DNA from: Paraburkholderia sp041321145
GTDB lineage: Bacteria; Pseudomonadota; Gammaproteobacteria; Burkholderiales; Burkholderiaceae
Reading direction: 5' to 3'
Length of the DNA stretch: 64,000 nucleotides
NCBI RefSeq assembly: GCF_041321145.1
Contig: NZ_JBGGWA010000013.1
Location: 1-64,000, forward strand
Made by a program: the position numbers and the translations under genes. Under the pieces are notes generated by a model. It was given only the letters and a program-made list of their open reading frames with translations, ran no database searches and was not told where the DNA came from. Positions 47,921 to 55,962 of the stretch are shown here, one piece after another. Positions within the stretch are counted from its first letter, which is position 1. Each line of letters opens with the position of its first letter.

Positions 47921-48202
47921 ATGAAAAAGATCGCTTTGTTAATGCTCGCTGCGATGCCGCTGATCGCGTCGGCGCAGTCGCCTGCCGACAGCGACAAAAT
48001 AGTTGTCATGCGTGATGGCGAGTCCGTACTGATGCTTCCGGCTGTCTTCGAACCGCAGCAGACCTATATGGTCGTTCAGCGACACGAGGATGTTGCCGTA
48101 GTCCCGTATTCGGGCGCCAAAGATTGCGCTCGCTTTGCTAAACAATTAGGCGGTAGCTGCCTCAGCGGTGTCGATGCCATGAAGCGATTTAATGCGCGGT
48201 AA
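47921..48202 (+). CDS. Array cargo, exported 93-aa protein
   Basis: A signal peptide (MKKIALLMLAAMPLIASAQ) leads to a small beta-rich periplasmic protein with two cysteines (DCARFAKQLGGSC) that may form a disulfide. No family is known. GGAAAAC lies 14 nt before the ATG, with GAGGTAGAGCAAC as ribosome site. Confidence 0.65.
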   Translation: MKKIALLMLAAMPLIASAQSPADSDKIVVMRDGESVLMLPAVFEPQQTYMVVQRHEDVAVVPYSGAKDCARFAKQLGGSCLSGVDAMKRFNAR

Positions 48203-48223
48203 AGCGCAACGGAAAACTAAATC

Positions 48224-48697
48224 ATGATTACCAGCAAAGATAATTTGTTTAATGTGCTCGGGGCCGAAGTCGCCAAGAGTGGCCGTTCGGAACTGTACCT
48301 CGTCGCGGGTTTGCACTTCGAAATCGCGAATAAGTCACCCGAAGTTCAGCGTGTGCTCGATATTGCTGCCAGCGTTGCGGGTTGCAGCACGGCATCGGAC
48401 GCATTGCGTGCGCATTACAACACTTGCGGCGGCATTCAAACGTCTCATCAAGCGTTCTGCGACGACTGCGGCGGGTTCGTCACGACCGACCATGTAGCGG
48501 TGCAGTTCTCGATTCAAAAAATTAGCGACAACCCTGATACGTACCGGGTGCTTTTCGTGCGCGTAGACGCGGGCAAGTTGGCGATGGACACGAAGGCGCA
48601 CATCGATGCCCTAGAGGCTCGCGTAAAAAAAGGGGAAGATGCGCATTCGAGCGCCGTCCAGGCCCTCGCTGCGCGGCTCACGAAGCTCGGCGGCTAA
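48224..48697 (+). CDS. Array cargo, hypothetical 157 aa
   Basis: The protein has cysteines in CGGIQTSHQAFCDDCGGF, a possible zinc site, and a charged coiled C-terminus (AHIDALEARVKKGEDAH). No family is recognised. GGAAAAC lies 7 nt before ATG 48224 and there is no other ribosome site, so the motif's GGA may double as one here. Confidence 0.6.
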   Translation: MITSKDNLFNVLGAEVAKSGRSELYLVAGLHFEIANKSPEVQRVLDIAASVAGCSTASDALRAHYNTCGGIQTSHQAFCDDCGGFVTTDHVAVQFSIQKISDNPDTYRVLFVRVDAGKLAMDTKAHIDALEARVKKGEDAHSSAVQALAARLTKLGG

Positions 48698-48708
48698 CTC
48701 GGAAAACG

Positions 48709-48894
48709 ATGGACAGCAAGACGAACACACCAGCGCTCGATCTAGCGGCGGGCCTCACAGACAAGCAGTTGGCGTTGCATCCCTTTTGTGGAGCATGCGG
48801 CTGGCGAAAGGGTGGCCTCGACTCTTGGAGCGGCGGCGCTTGTAAGTGCGGCCACAGTGCGCCGAGTTTTCGAGATTCGTTCAAAACGCATTGA
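48709..48894 (+). CDS. Array cargo, small zinc-ribbon-like protein
   Basis: The 61-aa protein has CGACGW and CKCG, four cysteines spaced for one zinc ion. It may bind nucleic acid or another protein. GGAAAAC abuts the start (motif 48701-48707, ATG 48709). Confidence 0.55.
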   Translation: MDSKTNTPALDLAAGLTDKQLALHPFCGACGWRKGGLDSWSGGACKCGHSAPSFRDSFKTH

Positions 48895-48912
48895 TGTAGG
48901 AAAACAGGCACG

Positions 48913-48990
48913 ATGGGAATTCTGGAGAACCATGCCGCGCAGGCAATCTTGCGCGAGGCATGCGAGAAACAGGACTGGTATTTGAAATGA
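48913..48990 (+). CDS. Array cargo, 25-aa micro-ORF
   Basis: ATG 48913 to TGA 48990, MGILENHAAQAILREACEKQ and five more residues. It follows GGAAAAC by 7 nt like full-size cargo genes, and its TGA overlaps the next ATG as ATGA. It may be a leader peptide that couples translation of the membrane protein, or half of a two-peptide unit. Confidence 0.5.
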   Translation: MGILENHAAQAILREACEKQDWYLK

Positions 48991-49193
48991 ATCGAGTATG
49001 TGCTGTGTGTCAGGCCAGAAGAAGTGCAGCCGTTCGCATTTTCGCCGCCATCGCCGTCGAGTTTTTCGGTTTCACGGTTGCCAGGCACTTCAATTCGGAT
49101 TTGATAGCGGCGATCGGCGCGGCCACAACCATCATGATCGGCTGGGAGCCTATCCGAGTACTGTGGCGCTTGAGTGGTGCAACCTGCGAATAA
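48987..49193 (+). CDS. Array cargo, small membrane protein
   Basis: The 68-aa protein (MNRVCAVCQARRSAAVRIFA and on) has a CxxC near the start and two hydrophobic stretches (about 15-30 and 35-55). It is coupled to the 25-codon ORF by ATGA. Possible two-gene toxin-like unit, unproven. Confidence 0.55.
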   Translation: MNRVCAVCQARRSAAVRIFAAIAVEFFGFTVARHFNSDLIAAIGAATTIMIGWEPIRVLWRLSGATCE

Positions 49194-49214
49194 CCAACGG
49201 AAAACAGTCGAAGC

Positions 49215-49517
49215 ATGGTTACGCGAATTTTGAACCGGCCCGACGACAGTCGAATCGCCGTATTGATCTTCAAGGCGATAGTCGAAGGTGCCACGATCAA
49301 GGGTGCGGGTCAGCGATTCGGTATCGAACCTGAACTGGCAAGGCAACGTTACCGTTGGGCTTGTCGTCAACTGCGGCATCCGCGCTTTCTTGGCTCGAAT
49401 GTGCCCGACACTCTCTGGACGCCTGCCACGACCGAGACTGCGCAGCTTCGGCAGCACGCCACGTTTTGGCAAGAAGCGGCCGACAGAATGTTGGCTGAAC
49501 TTGGCGCTGGGCAGTAA
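49215..49517 (+). CDS. Array cargo, HTH-containing protein
   Basis: The 100-aa protein has IVEGATIKGAGQRFGIEPEL followed by ARQRYRWACRQLRHPRFL, which reads as a helix-turn-helix of sigma or phage-regulator type. It should bind DNA. GGAAAAC lies 9 nt before the ATG. Confidence 0.6.
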   Translation: MVTRILNRPDDSRIAVLIFKAIVEGATIKGAGQRFGIEPELARQRYRWACRQLRHPRFLGSNVPDTLWTPATTETAQLRQHATFWQEAADRMLAELGAGQ

Positions 49518-49561
49518 ATGGGTTTGCTACACACCAGTGAATCGGAAAACGCTCGCGCTCG

Positions 49562-49618
49562 ATGCGCTGGCCACACATGAAAAGCATCTGGCGCGTGGGC
49601 GCTCCGCACGGCCGGTAG
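49562..49618 (+). CDS. Possible 18-aa leader ORF
   Basis: After GGAAAAC (49544) a GCTCGCGCT word is followed by a frame of 18 codons (MRWPHMKSIWRVGAPHGR). It has no clear ribosome site, so it may only be part of a longer spacer. Confidence 0.2.
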   Translation: MRWPHMKSIWRVGAPHGR

Positions 49619-49637
49619 CCGACAAGAGGACGTGAGA

Positions 49638-50000
49638 ATGCAAACCATCGAAGTGGACGAATATCGAAAGGCTGTAGCCGATCCTGTGTACGAAAGTGCC
49701 GTGAAACGGTTCCGCAGCGAACTGCTCGCCGCGCACGCACTGCCGGCAGCTGCCTCAGAGTTCGATGAAGGCAAGTTCGTGCTTCCGGGGCATGAAGGTT
49801 CGGCAGGCGAATGGAGCGACGCTGATCGAGCCGATATCCGCGTCTTGCGCGCGACTTATCCTGAGCTTGCGTCGTGGGGTGACATGGCAATTGGCGGAGC
49901 GTGGGGTTCGTACTCACAGTTTGAGCTTGAAGTGAGTTGGTGCGACTGGCTGATCGGTCAGCGTCACGACGAATTTCTCGCTTACATCAAGGCCAAGTAG
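49638..50000 (+). CDS. Array cargo, hypothetical 120 aa
   Basis: ATG 49638 lies behind AGAGGACGTGAGA. Acidic soluble protein with FDEGKFVLPGHEGSAGEWSD and several Trp-rich strands (WGSYSQFELEVSWCDWLI). No family seen. Its spacer is the longest in the left half of the array, with GGAAAAC about 87 nt upstream. Confidence 0.55.
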   Translation: MQTIEVDEYRKAVADPVYESAVKRFRSELLAAHALPAAASEFDEGKFVLPGHEGSAGEWSDADRADIRVLRATYPELASWGDMAIGGAWGSYSQFELEVSWCDWLIGQRHDEFLAYIKAK

Positions 50001-50063
50001 TCACACGCCGAACATCACGGAAAACGCTGGTGTTGCCAGCATCTAAGAAAAAGGCGCTTTGCA

Positions 50064-50315
50064 ATGACGAAAGTATTGAAAGAGACGGTGGAATTCGCCG
50101 ATGAAGGACATTTACAAGACGTGCTGGCCGGCGTCGGCGTTGGAGCGCAAGGCACTCGGGACAACCTCAGCCGCCTGGTTGAGACCGGTGCATCTGTGAC
50201 GGTAACGGTACCCGGCATGCCTCGGCGCGCCGTCATGCAAAGGAGCAAAGTCGAGCCGGCTACCAAGGGCACGCCCGCTGGTTCGGACCTTGTCCTCGTT
50301 CCTTTCGAGCCGTAA
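50064..50315 (+). CDS. Array cargo, hypothetical 83 aa
   Basis: Small soluble protein with LQDVLAGVGVGAQGTRDNLS and a beta tail (VTVTVPGMPRRAVM, DLVLVPFEP). No family seen. The spacer holds GGAAAAC (50019), then a hairpin GCTGG-TGTTG-CCAGC and an AAGG site. Confidence 0.5.
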   Translation: MTKVLKETVEFADEGHLQDVLAGVGVGAQGTRDNLSRLVETGASVTVTVPGMPRRAVMQRSKVEPATKGTPAGSDLVLVPFEP

Positions 50316-50383
50316 CCGATAACTGATAGGGAAAACGCCAACGGAGGCATGCACGACGGCGCAACGCACAGGATCTGAAAAAA

Positions 50384-51172
50384 ATGGATGAACAAGATCT
50401 ACTCAATGCAGTACCTGGCGAACTACTCCAAGCTGCGTACAGCGATGGAGTTTCGGATACATTGAAGGAAGTCGGAAAGATCGGTGTTGATTTCGCCAAG
50501 ACGGCTCGCTTACTGCTTTTCCCCGTCCAGTTCGGAGCAATGCTGCAAGATCGTTTAGCGCGACATTTGCGCAACGCCATCGACCGTGTTCCGGTCGAAG
50601 CGCGGATTCCTCCTGTCGAATCCCTCGCTCTTCAAATTGGGGAGAAGCTGCGATACGAGGAGGACGGGACCGCGGTCGCCGAAATGTACGTCAATCTTTT
50701 GTCACGCGCGATGGACAAGGAACGGGTTTCCGATGCGCATCCGGCGTTTGTCCAAATTGTGGGGCAACTTGCTCCCGATGAAGCGCTTCTTCTTCAACAG
50801 CTATCTGAACGTGACCCATCTGCCTACATACGTCGAAAGGCAATTGACGATGTATTGTTGCAAGATGACCGCGACGAGGCCGTCAACAAAGCGCACTGCT
50901 CGGACGAATCCAAACAGTTGTTGAAGACGCTTTTCGTCCGTCCAGAAGAACTCCAGCAACCCTTCTTGCTGTACACCTACATTGAACATCTCGTTTCGCT
51001 CGGTCTTGTCTCATACACAAATGACCATCAATGGGCGTCGACTTACGGTGCGGTAAAAACAGCCATGAAAGAAACCGATTTCTGGTTTATCCGGCTGAAC
51101 GGTTTCGGAAAGCTGTTTCATCGCGCGTGTCTAAACGGAGGCGACATCGATCCCCAAAAAGCAGATGCATAG
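50384..51172 (+). CDS. DUF4393 (Abi-alpha-like) protein
   Basis: The 262-aa helical protein fits DUF4393/Abi-alpha: VGKIGVDFAKTARLLLFPVQ, LEVES-like RVPVEARIPPVESLALQIGE, EDGTAVAEMYVNLLSRAMD, and HPAFVQIVGQLAPDEALLLQ. Members are linked to abortive infection, which stops phage by harming the infected cell. A nine-codon frame lies in the spacer. GGAAAAC is about 47 nt before the ATG. Confidence 0.75.
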   Translation: MDEQDLLNAVPGELLQAAYSDGVSDTLKEVGKIGVDFAKTARLLLFPVQFGAMLQDRLARHLRNAIDRVPVEARIPPVESLALQIGEKLRYEEDGTAVAEMYVNLLSRAMDKERVSDAHPAFVQIVGQLAPDEALLLQQLSERDPSAYIRRKAIDDVLLQDDRDEAVNKAHCSDESKQLLKTLFVRPEELQQPFLLYTYIEHLVSLGLVSYTNDHQWASTYGAVKTAMKETDFWFIRLNGFGKLFHRACLNGGDIDPQKADA

Positions 51173-51184
51173 GAAAATCGCACC

Positions 51185-51442
51185 ATGACGAACGACAAAG
51201 ACGATTCGCTGAAGCTCGCTCAAATGGGACACTCGAGCGGGCGAACTTCGCTCGCGCAGGAAACGCCTAGTGAGGACATGACCTTTGAAACTACGTTCTA
51301 CGATCCGCTGCTGAATTCGCTTCGCGAGTTCTACGATAACGAAGACAGCGGGAATCAAGGCGTAGAGGTGATCAGCGGTGAGGAATATATGAGGCAGCTT
51401 GTCGCCGACATGAACAGTCGTGATACGACGAAGCTAGGTTGA
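51185..51442 (+). CDS. Array cargo, acidic 85-aa protein
   Basis: Charged soluble protein (MTNDKDDSLKLAQMGHSSGR, then YDPLLNSLREFYDNEDSGNQ). No family seen. GGAAAAT overlaps the stop of the Abi-alpha-like gene, and the ATG is 6 nt after it, so it could be the partner or antidote of that gene. Confidence 0.5.
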   Translation: MTNDKDDSLKLAQMGHSSGRTSLAQETPSEDMTFETTFYDPLLNSLREFYDNEDSGNQGVEVISGEEYMRQLVADMNSRDTTKLG

Positions 51443-51459
51443 ACTCTCGGAAAAGTACC

Positions 51460-51906
51460 ATGGCACACACTGTCGGGCTGGCTGAGGAATTGTTCAGGCG
51501 TATCGGCAACGCTGAGGATGTGGTTCGCACTGGCGAATATGCTAATGGCCACGTCGAGCGTCGCGGCAAGTGCCATGAGAACGTCGCGCACTGGTTGGAT
51601 GGGCATCCTCACGATCGGCCCGTGCGAGGTTGGCTGGCAGATCAAAGCCAGTTGCAGTACGGCTTCATTGAGTTTCATGCGCATTCGGTTGTGGATGCTG
51701 CGGGCGATGGTCTGAAGGACGTGACGCTTGGAGAGAGCGACCCCGACTATCAGTTTTTGCGCGACGGACGGCCCGATGACGATTTTCTAATGCTCGCGAG
51801 CGCCGCGCCGACTTTACGTCATGTAGTCGATCAGGCTCGCTATGATGCATTTCAACTGGCCGTGGAGAACTCCCTGCTCTACGGTCGCTTCGACTCACAA
51901 GATTAA
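51460..51906 (+). CDS. Array cargo, papain-like fold candidate
   Basis: The 148-aa protein has RRGKCHENVAHWL (C38, N41), GWLADQSQLQYGFIEFHAHS with H75, and LKDVTL with D88. A Cys, then a buried His followed by VV, then Asp-x-T is the layout of papain-like peptidases or deamidases. It could be a toxin-like enzyme. GGAAAAG is 4 nt before the ATG. Confidence 0.5.
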   Translation: MAHTVGLAEELFRRIGNAEDVVRTGEYANGHVERRGKCHENVAHWLDGHPHDRPVRGWLADQSQLQYGFIEFHAHSVVDAAGDGLKDVTLGESDPDYQFLRDGRPDDDFLMLASAAPTLRHVVDQARYDAFQLAVENSLLYGRFDSQD

Positions 51907-51922
51907 CGGATCGGAAAACGTC

Positions 51923-52072
51923 ATGCACGCATTGTCCATCATTCACGGGGTCGAAGCGGTTGCACTCGCAGGCGCCGGCATCGGGTGCCTTCGCGTCGGC
52001 AAATGGAAACTTGCCTTTTCACCGCTCGTATGCGCCGCGATGGTCGGCGCGGTGTTGGCTGCAGGCTACTAG
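51923..52072 (+). CDS. Array cargo, 49-aa membrane protein
   Basis: MHALSIIHGVEAVALAGAGI, a short hydrophilic turn, and LAFSPLVCAAMVGAVLAAGY form two helices in a hairpin. GGAAAAC ends 3 nt before the ATG. It is a small holin- or toxin-like membrane peptide in form only. Confidence 0.55.
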   Translation: MHALSIIHGVEAVALAGAGIGCLRVGKWKLAFSPLVCAAMVGAVLAAGY

Positions 52073-52091
52073 GAAAACGGAAAAGATCAAC

Positions 52092-52319
52092 ATGCCTTTA
52101 GATACGACCATTAGTTACGGCGACTTGACCGGGAAGGCTGAGAGCGTCATCCGTGATTTTTTGTCCCATGGTGATAGCGGCTACGCCTTTGGCGCGTATT
52201 TCCTCTGGACGTCTGTTGCATTCCAGGCCGCATTGAACATAGGTCGGGCTGCCGTGAGCGAGTACGAGGCCGATAAGATTCGCCTGAAGGCGTTGCTCGA
52301 CGAGACCAGGCAAGGATAG
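52092..52319 (+). CDS. Array cargo, hypothetical 75 aa
   Basis: Reads MPLDTTISYGDLTGKAESVI, then YAFGAYFLWTSVAFQAALNI, a mostly helical protein with one semi-hydrophobic segment. The spacer has two motif copies in a row (GGAAAAC at 52072, GGAAAAG at 52079), as if one cassette was lost between them. Confidence 0.5.
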   Translation: MPLDTTISYGDLTGKAESVIRDFLSHGDSGYAFGAYFLWTSVAFQAALNIGRAAVSEYEADKIRLKALLDETRQG

Positions 52320-52335
52320 GAAAACGGGAGTGGTC

Positions 52336-52806
52336 ATGCAGCACCAGATGAAACGCAGAACGATCATCGCTATCGCGATGGTGGGCCTGTCACGAATGGC
52401 GGGGGCGCATACGCTATCTGCTTCTGAAGTAGAGGCGGCTTGTCAAAGCGTGAAGGTCGCAGACGCGCACGAAAAATGCATCAAGACCTATGGTTCTATG
52501 GACCTCCGTTCATACACGGTCGCCGTTGAAATTTCAGGCAAGCCCTTCGCCCTGAACCTGGAGGATGGTGGCTCGCCGAAGTCAGCGAGTGCCGATGGCG
52601 TGACGGTACAGATCATGGCGCAGCCCTCATTGCATGACGGGGTGCTCAACGGGCTGCTGTTCGTTTCGGATAAAAAGGTCAGTCCGTCTGAGAAGGGCTG
52701 GTTCGGCCCGCCGACTTCGGTCGTTATCAGAAGCGATTTGCCGCTCATCGTGACGACTCCGACCGGTAAGCGAGTCACGATGATCGTCCGCAACATTCAG
52801 AGCTAG
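52336..52806 (+). CDS. Array cargo, exported 156-aa protein
   Basis: A signal peptide (KRRTIIAIAMVGLSRMAGAH) is followed by a helical start and a beta domain (SYTVAVEISGKPFALNLEDG, GLLFVSDKKVSPSEKGWFGP). Probably periplasmic. No family seen. GGAAAAC ends 10 nt before ATG 52336. Confidence 0.6.
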   Translation: MQHQMKRRTIIAIAMVGLSRMAGAHTLSASEVEAACQSVKVADAHEKCIKTYGSMDLRSYTVAVEISGKPFALNLEDGGSPKSASADGVTVQIMAQPSLHDGVLNGLLFVSDKKVSPSEKGWFGPPTSVVIRSDLPLIVTTPTGKRVTMIVRNIQS

Positions 52807-52823
52807 GAAAACCGGGAAAGCGC

Positions 52824-53645
52824 ATGGACATTCCAAGAAAGCTGACTGAGGAGGATCTGTGGCCGAGTGCGCGGGACATCGTGCACTTCGTCGGAATCTG
52901 TGGTGCTGGCAAGTCCACCTTGTCGAGCCGCCTTGCTTCGCGTATTGCGAAGCACGGGGGAAACGTCATCGGCGCCATCGACTACGATCCACACGTTTCC
53001 GACAGTGATCGGTCGAGTGATCGCGCGTTCAGTCGCTTTCTCGACCATCGCAATATCCGGACAGGCTGCGCCGATCCAGTCGTCCACCAAGCGATCGTCG
53101 ACCACACGCTGACCACGCTGGGCTGCTGGGTAGCGTCGGATGCGAACGTGGTGCTTGTCGACCGTTGGTACGAATCCTACGATGGGTTGCCGCACGAGCA
53201 CATCGAGTACATCGAAACTGCTGTTCGTTCGTCGGGGTTCAGGGTGCATCACGTACTGCTCGTGGTGGCCGACAGTGTGTTCGGGTCAGAGGAAGGACCA
53301 ATCAGACAGCGACTGCTTCACACAAAGGGCACGCGTCCCGCTGCGTGGTGGGAAAGCGGTCCGGGCTCACTCGACAAATGGGTGCGTGAGGAACAGGCCT
53401 GCCAGGACGCCTATCGTTTGTTCGTGCGCTGTTCGCCGTTCGGGTCGCTGACGCTGAGCACGGCCCGCATGAGCTGGGCAGAATACGAAGACGCTATCAC
53501 CGGATCGCTGCTTCAAGGGCGGTGGTTCGAAGCGTTTGAACAGGCATGGAACGACCGCAAGCAAGAACATGCATCGTTCGCTGGCGATCCTGGGCGGCCG
53601 TGGGGTGCATCGCGCGCTGGAATGTCAGCACCCAAAATGTTCTAA
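52824..53645 (+). CDS. P-loop NTPase, nucleoside/thymidylate kinase-like
   Basis: The 273-aa protein has Walker A GICGAGKST at 24-32 and Walker B/lid VVLVDRWYESYDGLPHEHIE, as in thymidylate kinase-like enzymes. The C-terminal part is unusual (KGTRPAAWWESGPGSLDKWV). It may phosphorylate a nucleotide or a small molecule. GGAAAAC ends 11 nt before the ATG. Confidence 0.7.
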   Translation: MDIPRKLTEEDLWPSARDIVHFVGICGAGKSTLSSRLASRIAKHGGNVIGAIDYDPHVSDSDRSSDRAFSRFLDHRNIRTGCADPVVHQAIVDHTLTTLGCWVASDANVVLVDRWYESYDGLPHEHIEYIETAVRSSGFRVHHVLLVVADSVFGSEEGPIRQRLLHTKGTRPAAWWESGPGSLDKWVREEQACQDAYRLFVRCSPFGSLTLSTARMSWAEYEDAITGSLLQGRWFEAFEQAWNDRKQEHASFAGDPGRPWGASRAGMSAPKMF

Positions 53646-53677
53646 ATATCTCGGAAAACGATTAAAAGGATTTGGAA

Positions 53678-53890
53678 ATGGAAAGCCGCTATTTTCGCGG
53701 TCTAGCTGCAGGTGCCATGCTCGGCTTCGGACTGGCTCTCCTGTTGGCCTGTATCGCGACGGGGAACACGGTTGGCGTAGCGTGGTTCTCGGCGGGACTG
53801 GCGTCGGCTCTTATTACTGCGTGGGTCAGTGCGCCGGTTGCCTTCCGAAAGTTGCGCAAATCGTTGCCTCGCGGTTGGCCCTTCAAGTAG
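53678..53890 (+). CDS. Array cargo, small membrane protein
   Basis: ATG 53678 lies behind AAGGATTTGGAA. The 70-aa protein has two hydrophobic helices (GLAAGAMLGFGLALLLACIA and WFSAGLASALITAWV) and a basic end. GGAAAAC is 18 nt upstream. Confidence 0.6.
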   Translation: MESRYFRGLAAGAMLGFGLALLLACIATGNTVGVAWFSAGLASALITAWVSAPVAFRKLRKSLPRGWPFK

Positions 53891-53904
53891 GACGGAAAAC
53901 ACCA

Positions 53905-54378
53905 ATGGGAACTCAGCAAAGCGAACTTCAGCCGTTGGGGAAACCGGTGCCGAAGACAGAGCGTCGGAAGCAAGCTCATTTGTTTTCACTTGACCGTATG
54001 GCCGAGGATCAATATCTCGGTTCACAAGAACCACCGGCGAAGTGCTACCACATTTGTCACCACGGCGAGCCGCCGTTCGGTTTCATATGGCTCGCCCTAT
54101 CACGCGACGAAGACGCACCGGATCACTGCTACGTTCACGTGGACTATGTGTACGTTCTCCCGGAGAGGCGCGGAGGGATGTCGGTGTGGCTGGCTGGCGA
54201 GGTGCTCCGCAAGTTCGACAGTTGGGTGAAACGGCAGCGCCTTGAACCAGATGCAACGGTCGTTTCTTCCTCAAGCCCTGTGACTTTTGCAGGAAACGGG
54301 TTCGTACACCACTTGAATCTTAAACTCAGGGCTTACTGCAACGAAAATCAGTTGCGGATGATAGGCGACGGTTTATAG
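53905..54378 (+). CDS. Array cargo, GNAT-like protein
   Basis: The 157-aa protein has HVDYVYVLPERRGGMSVWLA, which fits the GNAT strand 4/helix 3 junction (V-x-P-x-x-R-x-x-G), and a C-terminal N-rich end. It may be an acetyltransferase of small molecules or proteins. GGAAAAC ends 4 nt before the ATG. Confidence 0.5.
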   Translation: MGTQQSELQPLGKPVPKTERRKQAHLFSLDRMAEDQYLGSQEPPAKCYHICHHGEPPFGFIWLALSRDEDAPDHCYVHVDYVYVLPERRGGMSVWLAGEVLRKFDSWVKRQRLEPDATVVSSSSPVTFAGNGFVHHLNLKLRAYCNENQLRMIGDGL

Positions 54379-54396
54379 GAAAACCAGAGGCTGCCG

Positions 54397-54582
54397 ATGG
54401 ATCTCAATGACCTTGAGCACAACGACGCAGGCCGTGCGAAGTGGCTGGCTGATTGGGACGCCAGGCACGCGGCGAGGAAGAGAGAAGAACGAAGCGATTT
54501 CCGGTGGATGATCGCCCATTGTGTGCTGCTAACGCTGGCTATCGGCGGGATGCTCGTCAAGCTTGCGCAGGATTTGAAGTAG
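54397..54582 (+). CDS. Array cargo, tail-anchored type protein
   Basis: The 61-aa protein has a charged first half (AKWLADWDARHAARKREERS) and one helix near the end (IAHCVLLTLAIGGMLVKLA). One membrane span is likely. GGAAAAC ends 12 nt before the ATG. Confidence 0.6.
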   Translation: MDLNDLEHNDAGRAKWLADWDARHAARKREERSDFRWMIAHCVLLTLAIGGMLVKLAQDLK

Positions 54583-54589
54583 GAAAACT

Positions 54590-54871
54590 ATGAGCGCGAT
54601 GACACCCGAGCGCGCAAGCGTAATCCTAGACGACGCGACTTTTCAGAGCTTGCTTTGTAGCGCAAAACTGGGGAGTTGGCTTAACCTGACCGGCTCCCTG
54701 TATCGTTTGTCAGGAGAGCAGTTGGGACAGTTGCTCGTGGCATCGAAAGAAACACAGAAAGGCAAGGTCATTACGCGAGGCGAGGACTACGATCCAATTT
54801 GGCTAGCGCATCTCATGTTGAACTACGGCCCAAATCTCGACATTGTTTGGTCGACTTCAACGCAGCTTTGA
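54590..54871 (+). CDS. Array cargo, hypothetical 93 aa
   Basis: Soluble protein (ERASVILDDATFQSLLCSAK, then LSGEQLGQLLVASKETQKGK). No family seen. This has the tightest spacing in the array: GGAAAAC ends 1 nt before the ATG and there is no other ribosome site. Confidence 0.55.
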   Translation: MSAMTPERASVILDDATFQSLLCSAKLGSWLNLTGSLYRLSGEQLGQLLVASKETQKGKVITRGEDYDPIWLAHLMLNYGPNLDIVWSTSTQL

Positions 54872-54882
54872 CGAATCAAAAC

Positions 54883-54892
54883 GGGGGGGGGG
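54883..54892 (+). repeat. Ten-G tract in a spacer
   Basis: A run of ten G lies 6 nt before ATG 54899 and also makes its ribosome site. Such runs often slip during replication, so this cargo gene's expression may switch. Its motif copy is poor (AAAACG). Confidence 0.6.
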
Positions 54893-54898
54893 CGAAGC

Positions 54899-55126
54899 AT
54901 GGCACCGCTACTTCAAGAAATCCTGGAGACCACCGAACGCCTTGATTGTGTCAGGCGCATTCCTTGGGGACAATTGCGGCCATTATGTGCGGGCGCCACT
55001 GACGCTGAGCGCATGCGTGCCTTTATGAATTGGTGTGACGAGCGAGGTCGCGCTGTCACAGTGCCGGACCTCGCCGGTCCGAACGGGCTCGCTGATCACG
55101 TGCTCGTTACAATCGCTCGGCGATAA
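54899..55126 (+). CDS. Array cargo, hypothetical 75 aa
   Basis: Small soluble protein (LLQEILETTERLDCVRRIPW, then DAERMRAFMNWCDERGRAVT), helical. No family seen. It depends on the poly-G ribosome site. Confidence 0.5.
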   Translation: MAPLLQEILETTERLDCVRRIPWGQLRPLCAGATDAERMRAFMNWCDERGRAVTVPDLAGPNGLADHVLVTIARR

Positions 55127-55138
55127 AAGGGAAAACGT

Positions 55139-55879
55139 ATGCCAGTGACCGTAGAATCAGCGGCCAGCATAAATTGGGTGACAGTTGTGGCGTCGAGCGC
55201 TCTTGTTAGCGCGGTCGTCAACGTTGGCTGGAATGCGATCTCGAAGTTCCTAGATAGAAGGCACGAGAACGCAAAGGACAAACAGCGCATCGATCACGTC
55301 AAGCTGGAAATCATGGACCAGCTCGAATCGTTCGCGAATCGCTGCGCCAGCTTGATGTACGACATTCACGAAGGGCTGGCCGAGTATTACCGGCATGAAC
55401 CGAACCCATTCTCTGGCGCGCAACGCGGTGTCGAGCTGAAGTTCGACCCGGAGCCGCGGTGGGTGGAACTACCCGTTCGGTTCGTCGCGCCGCTTCGCGC
55501 ATTAATGCGCGAATATACGGACGCGGCTGAGTGGATCACCCGCAGCGGTGTATGGGCTGATACGGCGGATCAGTATGAATCCGAGTTGGAGCGCCTAGCC
55601 TTTTACGGTTTGGAAGTGCTCACCATCGCCGAGAAGATACGGACGGAAATCGACGCCGGAGAACGCGGAACCGCGCAGCTCGAAGCGTCGCGAGCGGAGT
55701 TCAACGGCCTGATTGAGCAGCGCAGAGACGCTTATAAGAAAAGACCCTTGGACGTGACGTTCATACCCGAGCTGGAAGCGCAATTCGAGCGGGAAATGCC
55801 CGATCACAAATCGCTGCATGCTCGCATCAGGAAAGCAGAGATTGAAAAGCGGAAGGCGGAAGAGAATACGGCCGAGTGA
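55139..55879 (+). CDS. Array cargo, membrane-anchored coiled protein
   Basis: One N-terminal helix (WVTVVASSALVSAVVNVGWN) anchors a long, charged, helical body of about 210 aa. No family seen. It may be a membrane-tethered effector. GGAAAAC ends 2 nt before the ATG. Confidence 0.6.
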   Translation: MPVTVESAASINWVTVVASSALVSAVVNVGWNAISKFLDRRHENAKDKQRIDHVKLEIMDQLESFANRCASLMYDIHEGLAEYYRHEPNPFSGAQRGVELKFDPEPRWVELPVRFVAPLRALMREYTDAAEWITRSGVWADTADQYESELERLAFYGLEVLTIAEKIRTEIDAGERGTAQLEASRAEFNGLIEQRRDAYKKRPLDVTFIPELEAQFEREMPDHKSLHARIRKAEIEKRKAEENTAE

Positions 55880-55962
55880 CCGGCTTTTGTGCTGCGGTAA
55901 CGGGCGACCTTAAAACTCGCTCGCGCCATCGCAAGTGGACTAGGAAAATCGGGGAGGCAACG

